From the NCBI GenBank assembly GCA_002286855.1, contig NRSV01000007.1, forward strand, positions 569,277 to 633,276: DNA of 64,000 nucleotides, written 5' to 3'. A model generated the notes under the pieces. The model did not search any database, was not told the DNA's origin, and was given only the letters and a program-made list of their open reading frames with translations. Each line of letters opens with the position of its first letter. Position 1 is the first letter of the stretch. Of the stretch, positions 56,932-64,000 are shown piece by piece. Source of the stretch: Bipolaris cookei. Its lineage: Eukaryota; Ascomycota; Dothideomycetes; Pleosporales; Pleosporaceae. The position numbers and the translations under genes are program-made.

Positions 56932-57731
56932 TCACATATTAGATCTGCTCAGACTCGCTTTCCCATGCTCGCAAGTATAGCAGACCTTTCCATCCTTGGA
57001 ACCCAGCTTCATCGTCCCCATGGTCAGACCCATGCGCTTGCCCAGATGCACAACCCAGCTTTCCACAAAGATGGTCGAACCTACTGGCGCCGGCCTTACG
57101 TACGTACAGTTGACTTTGTGCGTCAGTCAGCAAGGTTCTGATAAAGACTTGGAAAACACAACGTGTTGTCAAAGCATTTCAGCTCGCACACACCATGCAG
57201 CACTTACTGCCTGAATATTAGCAAGACTCGTCATTCGTTTGGCATTTAACGACTTTACCGATTTCGTGAAACATTGCCACCATCCCAGAACCCCTCGTGC
57301 GCACATGGCAAAATAGTCAGCGACGTCGCGATGTCAAAAACCAATGCTACCGCGCCTCCGTGAAGATTGCCTCCAATGTTGCAAAGTTCCTCTGGTACCA
57401 CGAAGCTGAAGACTGTGCGCGCATCATGCGGATTCTCACTAGACGGCGTATACGTGACTGATTCCAGCTTGAGTATCTTGGCTACGATGGCATCATGGCC
57501 CTATGTAACCACCCTATTAGAGCCCTCGACTTAAACTTCCAGACAAGGAACAAACATACATTATACTCTAAGCCATTAATCACGTCAAACTAGCATTTCG
57601 TAACGGCTATGTCAGCAAGACATGATACAGGCGGATAGAGACGGACAAACCCATTGCTTGACTTTGTCAATAGGCGGATCAGAAAAGTCGCCCCCAAACA
57701 TGGGGCCTTTCTTTTTTTCCGAATCACTCAT
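56932..57731 (-). CDS. Hotdog-fold acyl-CoA thioesterase (ACOT13/PaaI-like), one junction unresolved
   Basis: Minus-strand exons 57651-57731 (MSDSEKKKGPMFGGDFSDPP...), 57560-57589 (FDVINGLEYN), 57259-57500 and a last exon starting near 57113 and ending 56932. The hotdog core is clear: ELCNIGGNLHGGAVALVFDI contains the GxxHGG catalytic turn with the following Asp, and the C-terminal part reads CTYVRPAPVGSTIFVESWVV, then LGKRMGLTMGTM. Such enzymes hydrolyse acyl-CoA or aryl-CoA thioesters. Between 57259 and 57113 the splice pattern is unclear: a possible 19-nt exon (57209-57227, LANIQA) joins to the last exon one base out of phase, leading to a premature stop. Splicing, a sequencing indel or real inactivation could explain this. 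Confidence 0.78.
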
Positions 57732-57980
57732 GTTGTAAAGGAAAGGCTCTTGTGAAATATACGGGAAGGGGGTTTGAGACGCCCCTAAGGAGGCGGCTGG
57801 GGGTAGGCATACATATAATACAGGCAGGCGGACCTCGGCATCCGTGAAATACAACACTAAACTATTTTAGGCATCGACATCAGAAATTCCATGTAATAGT
57901 TTACGACTCGACTTGTCGTCTTCAATTCAGTGCACCAAGACCACCTGCTCGCCCTCATAAATTATACATCATACTTTGTC

Positions 57981-58666
57981 ATGAATCCCTCCATCCTCTT
58001 CTGCCAGCTCCTCCGCATGCCCGCCACCCACCGCAATGCCCTCCTACAACCCACCCGCCCACACATGCGCGCATTCGCAGCCTACACACAACCCCTCCCT
58101 CAACCCCGCTACTTATCCGTTCCACGTATCATCCAGCCCAGTTTCTGGGCTTCATTAATTCCCAAGCCATTCAAAACACGCGCCGAGACACCTCGCTCTA
58201 AAGAGTGGAACCCCGCCACGCCCTACATTATTCTCGGCCTGCTCGTCGGCAGCCAAGCCATTCAGATTCTATGGTTGAAACAGGAGCGCAACCACGACTT
58301 GCGTAGGGCAGAAGCCAAGATTGGTATATTGCGCGAGGTTATTGAGAGGGTGCAAAGGGGCGAGAAGGTGGATGTTGAGGGGGCTTTGGGTACTGGTAAT
58401 GCGGTGGAGGAGCGGGAGTGGAAACAGGGTGAGTTTTTTCCCTCGTGTTTTAGTAGATTTGGTATGGAAGATTGACGTGTGGAATAGTTTTGAAAGATAT
58501 AAAAGATGAGGAGACGTTGTTTCAGAGCAAGAAGAAGAGAAGGGCTATGAGGGAGGCAGCGCTACGGGACGAGGCTGCAGAGAAGAAGACAGGTCAAGAA
58601 AGTACAAAGAATCAGGATCCCGCGAAGATGCAAGTGGAAAGTGTGGGCGGAGTTAAATTCTACTGA
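57981..58666 (+). CDS. Small mitochondrial inner-membrane-type protein, unknown function
   Basis: Exons 57981-58428 and 58488-58666 give 208 aa. The N-terminus (MNPSILFCQLLRMPATHRNA) and the following Arg-rich, acid-poor 60 residues look like a mitochondrial presequence. One membrane helix lies near residues 88-105 (TPYIILGLLVGSQAIQILWL), then a charged coiled coil (RNHDLRRAEAKIGILREVIE) and a Lys/Glu-rich C-terminus. The single-helix-plus-coil layout recalls a small Pezizomycotina family of unknown function (possibly Pfam DUF5321; from memory, unverified). An assembly or structural role in the inner membrane is plausible but not shown. The gene is divergent from the thioesterase with 249 bp between starts. 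Alternative start at 58017 (MPATHR). Confidence 0.78.
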
Positions 58667-58861
58667 AAAAGCTGGAAAGCAATGGGGTATTCGTCTGTTG
58701 AAAAGAGAAGAAGACAAGACATGACGCATGGGGTATCTCGAAGAATGAAATCCTCGAAGGCTTCGAACCCAACCGCCAGCTAGAGATGTAAAAACTCCCG
58801 AAGTGAATACCAAAAGGGAAGGAGAAACAAAAGCAAGGAAGAGCATCTCAGCAGCGCCCTA

Positions 58862-60847
58862 TTACTCAGAATCCTTAAAGTCCTCAGGAATCTCGGGCTC
58901 CTCAGGAATCCCAGGCTCCTCAGGAATTACAACACCCATCTCCTTCAAAGCCTTCAACTTTCTCCCCCTCTTCTTATTTCCCACATTGTTCGAGTTCTTG
59001 GTAGATCCCCTCGCCTCGGGATTATCGCACAGTAGCGCCAGCGTTATGCCTCCCCTCAACGCATCATCCACGGCGGCCTTCTTTTGCTGCAACACCGTAC
59101 AAATCCGGGCGAGTCTTAACTCTAGACTCTTATCGGTCACATCAACAAGCTTGCCCCGCTTGGCTGGCTTGTAGTAAACCGTCGGTCTGTTCCATCCAAT
59201 CTCGTGCACAGCAATGGCACGATCGAAAATGTGGTGCGCGGTGGCTTCGAGGTCTCTAGGTTCGAACGCGGTTCCTTGCTCGATGCGGTCGCGGTGGACC
59301 GAATATGGACCGTCGGTTATGTTGGATATGTCGATTATGGCGTTGTAGATGCGGCGGACCCAGTAATCACCTGGGGGCGTGCTAGTTAGACTTCCGCGTG
59401 GGAAGAGAGGGAGAGCGGGAGGGGGTTCAGGGTGAAGAGTCGACTTACGTCCGAGTAGCTTTACGCGCGGGACATCTGGTGCTTGACTCTTGGCCATTCC
59501 GCGTGAGCGTTTGCGGTGCTTCTTTGCGGCTTCTCCTGTGGCGAAGTAATTGCTAAATGCGGGATACGCAGGTGCGGATGCGTTTGGATTGGGTGGAAGT
59601 ATGCCGTCATTTGTGAGTGGGAAATAAGTTTGTGCCGTTAGCGGTAAATTGTTGGGAGTGTTCAAGATGGGTGCGGGTACAGGAGGCGCAGTGGTGCCGG
59701 TAGAGGTGTTGGTTGCAACAACAGGTGGAGGTGCCGTGTAAGCAGTGTCAACAGGAAGAGCAGGAGTAGCCATAGTAGTAGGAAGGAAATGAGCGGGCGC
59801 AGAAACTGGAGCCGATGTTGGAGTTCGCCTTGGTGCGGGGACGCATGCCGATGCTGGAATCGTAGGAGCAGGTCCAGCCCGCTGGAAACCTTGGCTGTTC
59901 ATGAACTGTTGATAAATCGCATCCATACCTGGTTGCCTGAGATTGTCTGCACTTGGAGATGGATTTCCTGGCTCGGCAGGGTTGACTGAACCGGCTTCCT
60001 CAACATTGACATAGTCGTATCCATTGCTCCTCTCGCTGAAAGGAGTCGCCTGCGACTCATCTTCGTCTTTGTACGATAAAGTGTATGGAGCTTCTTGCGT
60101 GCTATGTCTGCTTAAATTTGTACTTTGGCTAAAGTTGTTTTGTGGTTGCGCCAAGATCTTGTTCTTGTTGTTTTGGATGAAAACGAAGTCGTTTGCACGT
60201 GGCGAAACCTTATTCTTAACTTGATAGCCCACATTGTAGTTATCTAGAAGTATCAGGACCTCGTTCCTGATGTTCTGGCTAACGCCATAGTTCTGAGGTC
60301 CTGCCGAGAACCCATTCTGGATGAAGCCATAGGGACCAGGCGCTGTCAAGAATCCGTTGTAGCCGTTCTTTCCACTGCCATAAAAACCGGACATGACACC
60401 ATTCGACTGCTGTCCCTGAACAGGTCTAAGCGATGCCGGAATCTCCAACTTGTCTTGAGTCGGCAGAAACCCGCTGCTCTGGAAATCGAATCCCTCTTCG
60501 CCGAGAAAGTCAAAAGGTTCACTCAACGTAGCGTCGAGACCGTTGAAGTTGAAGCTTGCACAGAGCCCTGCACTTCCTCTTCCTCTTCCAGTATCAACTG
60601 CAGCTGGCACAAAATCGGCAAAGAAATTGGGGAGATTGAACAAGTCACCGGGACCCATACCCAGCGGCGCTGCATTGTCTAGCTGCGACCACGTACCAGA
60701 TGCCTGCGGTGCATGCGTGACCGGAGCAGGAGTTTGAGTAGGAACAGTAGGAGCAGGGATAGGGGTGGGAGCAGAACCAGGAGTCGCCTGCGACTCTACT
60801 GCAGTGTACTGTGGCTCACCAGGAGCAGTGGCACGACGTGACGCCAT
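58862..60847 (-). CDS. Low-complexity orphan with a conserved-looking C-terminal block
   Basis: Minus-strand exons 59449-60847 and 58862-59370 give 635 aa from MASRRATAPGEP; an upstream in-frame ATG at 60916 is possible. The intron is 78 nt, a multiple of 3, so readthrough is also open. The first 400 residues are rich in Pro/Ala/Thr and Asn/Gln/Gly (repeated FNGL, NGFL, NGFSAG, NGYDY), probably disordered. The last 190 residues look folded: DYWVRRIYNAIIDISNITDG, AFEPRDLEATAHHIFDRAIA and LELRLARICTVLQQKKAAVD, ending with a basic patch (GNKKRGRKLKALKEMG) and acidic EEPEIPEDF repeats. This suggests a nuclear or RNA/DNA-related protein, but I recognise no family. Possibly lineage-specific. Confidence 0.72.
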   Translation of the reverse strand: MASRRATAPGEPQYTAVESQATPGSAPTPIPAPTVPTQTPAPVTHAPQASGTWSQLDNAAPLGMGPGDLFNLPNFFADFVPAAVDTGRGRGSAGLCASFNFNGLDATLSEPFDFLGEEGFDFQSSGFLPTQDKLEIPASLRPVQGQQSNGVMSGFYGSGKNGYNGFLTAPGPYGFIQNGFSAGPQNYGVSQNIRNEVLILLDNYNVGYQVKNKVSPRANDFVFIQNNKNKILAQPQNNFSQSTNLSRHSTQEAPYTLSYKDEDESQATPFSERSNGYDYVNVEEAGSVNPAEPGNPSPSADNLRQPGMDAIYQQFMNSQGFQRAGPAPTIPASACVPAPRRTPTSAPVSAPAHFLPTTMATPALPVDTAYTAPPPVVATNTSTGTTAPPVPAPILNTPNNLPLTAQTYFPLTNDGILPPNPNASAPAYPAFSNYFATGEAAKKHRKRSRGMAKSQAPDVPRVKLLGRKSTLHPEPPPALPLFPRGSLTSTPPGDYWVRRIYNAIIDISNITDGPYSVHRDRIEQGTAFEPRDLEATAHHIFDRAIAVHEIGWNRPTVYYKPAKRGKLVDVTDKSLELRLARICTVLQQKKAAVDDALRGGITLALLCDNPEARGSTKNSNNVGNKKRGRKLKALKEMGVVIPEEPGIPEEPEIPEDFKDSE

Positions 60848-61333
60848 TCCTTCTCTTTCTTCTTCTATATTCAAGTATAAGAAGCAAAAAGGGGGGATAC
60901 CGGATCCCTTGTTCACAAAAAGCGTTGAAACGACGGTGCTAGCCCGTTCAAATCATAGAATATGCAGTTACCAGACTCGCACTCTGTATAGAGCTTGAAA
61001 AGAAGAAAGAAGAGTGACGAACCGGCGTCTGCAAAGAAGAACTGCTGGCACGAGAGAAAAAGTACAGAGAAGAAAGACCCAGAGCGAGAGGATAGAGAAG
61101 AAGAAAAATAGTAGACAGCGAGGAGCAATATAGAAGCAGCAAAAAAATCTCCAACCTCACCACCCTCCTCACACATCACCTCAATATCCCGTTGTCCAGC
61201 AATCCCACCTCCTATTGTCTCAACAGACAAACAATGATACCCTACTTTTCCCCATCTCTATTCTTCTCCCCAAAGCTATTGTGCCTTGTTAGCGACCGAA
61301 GTAATCGGTGAGTTTAGGCTATTGTGTGTGTGT

Positions 61334-61378
<45 letters not shown>

Positions 61379-61903
61379 AAATTGCCGTTAACGCTTGAAG
61401 TCACACACACCCCTGACATATGTCCGCCGCCGCCCCTCGCTCGCTCGCGTGCCCTCTAAATTAGGAGGGGGGTGGGTTCTATCTTACGTTGCATAATGGT
61501 GGCGGGCAGACAGGCGAAGGAACAAAAAAAAAGGGTATTTAGGTACGAGGTTGTGCCCTCGCGTGTTCTGCATTAACCTTTCGTATCCCTCCCGTTGGCC
61601 CGCCGCCCCATCCCGGTATACAGATCCGTCTCCGTTGGCGATTAACCTTTGCCGTGTGTACCTGGAACGGAGAATTGAAAAAAAAAGAGTCTAGAACCTT
61701 TTTTTATATACCTTCGGTCAATATTATATCTGATACATATAAACTTCCAACGATACCCCCCCCCCCCTTTTTTTTTTACGCACACACATACACGTACACA
61801 CGCGACCACTCAATACATGCACACGTTCCACACTGGGATTCATCAATACTACTACGACGACCCAACAACCTAAACCCTACACATACAAACACACACCGAC
61901 AAA
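60848..61903. other. 1.06-kb divergent intergenic region with poly-G tract
   Basis: Between the orphan (-) and the small hypothetical gene (+). It contains purine-rich leader sequence, a TG run leading into a 44-base poly-G (61334-61377), and a C12T10 tract at 61756-61777. No gene supported. Confidence 0.5.
61334..61377 (+). repeat. Poly-G homopolymer, 44 nt, preceded by (TG)n
   Basis: An uninterrupted run of 44 G after a TGTGTGTGTGTG stretch. On the displaced strand it could form G-quadruplex structures. Exact length is uncertain because homopolymers this long are hard to sequence. Confidence 0.9.
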
Positions 61904-62242
61904 ATGCCCATCTTTCGCACTCTAACAACCAGACTCAAGACCTCGCTCTCCGCCTCCTCCTCCCCAGACACAACACCAGTCCAGTCTCCCATCTCACCCC
62001 AGGCCTCCTCGCCCTTGTCATCATTTGAGCGGCTGGGCGGACGCAAGCAAGGCTCAGGCAGCACGATGGCTGTAGATGCTACGGCGGGGGAGCGACCGCA
62101 GGCGCAAGAGCGGACGGACTCGTTTATGACGCATCATGGGGGTCAGGGGAGTAATGAGAGTGTTGTGGAGAAGAAGATGGTGACGATGACGAAGCGGACG
62201 AGTCGGTTTAGGGAAGAGTTGGATTTTGAGGCTGAGGAGTGA
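61904..62242 (+). CDS. Small hypothetical protein, 112 aa
   Basis: Intronless open frame from MPIFRTLTTRLKTSLS to a Glu-rich end (RFREELDFEAEE). Start context (GACAAAATGCCC) is acceptable and a pyrimidine-rich leader precedes it. The N-terminal half is Ser/Pro/Thr-rich, followed by a short basic helix (EKKMVTMTKRTSRFREEL). No domain or signal is recognised. Coherent start context, codon use and the charged C-terminus make a real gene plausible, but an accidental ORF cannot be excluded. Confidence 0.5.
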   Translation: MPIFRTLTTRLKTSLSASSSPDTTPVQSPISPQASSPLSSFERLGGRKQGSGSTMAVDATAGERPQAQERTDSFMTHHGGQGSNESVVEKKMVTMTKRTSRFREELDFEAEE

Positions 62243-62398
62243 GCAGGATGAGAAATGATTTGAGAGGGATTGGATGGTGATGTCAAAAGGTATGTTTTTT
62301 ATTTTTCTTTTGCTTCTTCTTCTTCTTCTTGATTTCAACCGTAGTACTGTGCATTGGAAACGATCAAGTATGACCGTCACTAATATGCAATAGTCTAA

Positions 62399-64000
62399 TC
62401 ATGCCGTCTCTTCTGTCCCAGCGCCAGTTGCACTCTCAGCATCACCTCCGCCTTGCAGCGGTGTACCTGTCCTACTTGCACCACCACTCTTTGGAGGGCC
62501 TCTAGGTGGCCCGCCAGCTTTGGGCGGAGGAGGCACGCCGCTGCCTTTCGTCGGTGCATAATCTTGCTCCAGACTCTTCTGCTCGCCTTCCTTGAAATAG
62601 TCATCCAGTCCACCGCCACCAGTCGCCGGACTGGCCACATGGTGCGCTCTGCCCTTCTTTTTAGGCGGCGGTGCGGTCCCTTGGGGAGGAGGCGACTTGG
62701 CCGGTAGCGCCATGTTGGCTGGGACGAAGAGTTCAGCTGGTGCACCGGGTTGAGCAGGAATGCCCATGGAAGACACCAAGGGACGTTTTTCGTCAAACGA
62801 CGTAGTCCCGCTAGCATCGCCTGCCGAGAAGAAGGTTTCCCCAGGAGCTGGTGGAGGCTCATCTAAACCAGCTGGAATACGATGCAGCGCACCGAAACCG
62901 AGGACGCAACCCAGTGCTCCCTCACCGCCCCAGTTTCGCGTCGGCGTAATAGTAATGGGTCGGGTCACGTTGTACTCATGGTTGTACACATAGAGTCTCA
63001 ACGGCCTGTTTAGAAAGTCTTCTACAAGCTCGCCAAGTCCAGACTCGCCGCGCACGAGACCTTCGGGGCTGCCAATGACGTAGTCACCGTAAGGAAGTAG
63101 TCCTGCGGCGTCTGCGGGCGAGTTCGGGGCTACATCCAGGATATGCCAGACATCTTCTGCAACGGCAAGCGGTGACCATTGCAGGGCGATTCCTAGCGTG
63201 GGTTGATCTGCTGGGATCTGAAGATATACTTCGCGAATCTTCTGGCCCTACAATGGCTAGTTAGATTCCCGTAATTTGGAAATCAAAACAAATAAATGAA
63301 TAGTAAAAGAAGCAATCAAAACAAAAGCTTAGTTATGACAGCCGATTGACGTGTTCGGGACGTTTGGCAAAATATGCTTTTGAAAAATGTCCGTTGCATA
63401 AAAGAAAATCTGCCGTGAGATACACAAATAGATATGACGCACTCAATGCGGCTCTAAGTGTTTAGTCGACCAAAAAGAAGCACACAGACCCAAAGAAGCT
63501 ACCGTTAATGAAACAACATGGGACGTACCTTTGCACTGAAAATGCCCAGGCTAATGGTTGACCCGGCGCAGTTGCGCACCTCCGTCGCAAAGAGATTGGG
63601 ATCCGGGTTATCCTGTGCAAGAAAAGTGACAGATTAGCCAATGTACACGTCCTAAAGCACGGCTCCCTTTGACTGCACCCATTTCTCGTCCGGGATCCCT
63701 CCTTTTCCCTTCCCCTCCATGCTTACTTGCTTGCTCATCCCCTCTCTTTATCATCCTCCCCTTTTGCCCTTCACGTGCTCTTTCTCAGATACCCTCACAA
63801 AAAAAACTGCACTAAGAAAAATAAAAAAATAAATAAAAACTCACAATAGTCCTCCCATTAATCCCAATCACAAAATCAAACCACGGTTCGAGTGGAATCT
63901 CCAGGTTAGCGTTGCGCAGCACCTGGAAGCCGTACGCGCCATTTGTCGACGATTGGTGCTGCTGGCTGGCGTCGTCATGGAGGGGTGCTGCGTCGAGCCG
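62399..64000 (-). CDS. GRH1: GRASP-family Golgi protein (Grh1), 5' truncated
   Basis: Minus-strand exons 63845-64000 (continues beyond the window), 63529-63612 and 62399-63247 give 362 aa of the C-terminal part. Both PDZ-like GRASP repeats are visible: GAYGFQVLRNANLEIPLEPW and FDFVIGINGRTI (repeat 1); LGIALQWSPLAVAEDVWHIL with PNSPADAAGLLPYGDYVIGS (repeat 2), followed by WGGEGALGCVLGFGALHRIP. The C-terminal 150 residues are Pro/Gly-rich and disordered (PPPQGTAPPPKKKGRAHH). GRASP proteins tether Golgi/ER-exit-site membranes and act in unconventional secretion. The N-terminal myristoylation or acetylation site would be outside the window. All three exons join in phase 0. Confidence 0.93.

Overview
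The window is nuclear DNA of a filamentous ascomycete, most likely a dothideomycete of the Pleosporales type. The signs are dense single genes on both strands, short introns of about 50-110 nt with GTRNGT...YAG ends, and families confined to or typical of Pezizomycotina: ATP sulfurylase with an APS-kinase-like tail, a fused lycopene cyclase/phytoene synthase, a fungal opsin and an SLC33-type transporter. I count 31 protein genes, two of them cut by the window edges. I see no convincing tRNA or rRNA gene, transposon or CRISPR array. Exon junctions below were read by eye from splice signals, reading frame and family conservation.

Layout. 0-7 kb: the 3' end of an OXNAD1-like flavin/NAD reductase, a four-helix membrane protein of unknown role, a PfkB/ketohexokinase-like kinase and an ACMSD-type amidohydrolase. 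8-12 kb: a sulfate-assimilation pair, PAPS reductase then ATP sulfurylase. 12-20 kb: housekeeping genes in divergent or convergent pairs (COQ4, a SET-domain methyltransferase, gamma-COP, lipoyl synthase). 20-29 kb: a secreted GH18 chitinase, a 2.4-kb stretch without a recognisable gene, a CENP-O/Mcm21 kinetochore subunit, an acetyl-CoA transporter and a 2-Cys peroxiredoxin. 29-37 kb: a two-repeat telobox Myb protein, an annexin with a long disordered N-terminus, an F-box-like protein and GPI2; the last two overlap tail to tail in coding sequence.

37-46.5 kb is the most coherent block, a carotenoid-retinal-rhodopsin cluster. It holds carRA (phytoene synthase/lycopene cyclase), carX (beta-carotene to retinal cleavage), carO (an opsin with proton-pump residues) and carB (phytoene desaturase). 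Together these cover the route from geranylgeranyl diphosphate to a retinal-bound, light-driven membrane protein. carRA and carX share a 518-bp divergent promoter, and a 16-bp tandem repeat lies about 200 bp upstream of carO.

47-64 kb: a secreted histidine-phosphatase-like protein with degenerate catalytic motifs, a coiled-coil protein, a GH43 glycosidase, the retromer nexin Vps5, a hotdog thioesterase, a small mitochondrial membrane protein, a low-complexity orphan, a 112-aa hypothetical, and most of a GRASP (Grh1) gene running off the end. A 44-nt poly-G tract lies at 61.33 kb. Three genes (annexin, GH43, thioesterase) each show what looks like a single-base frame discrepancy at an exon junction, which may reflect indel errors in the assembly rather than pseudogenes.
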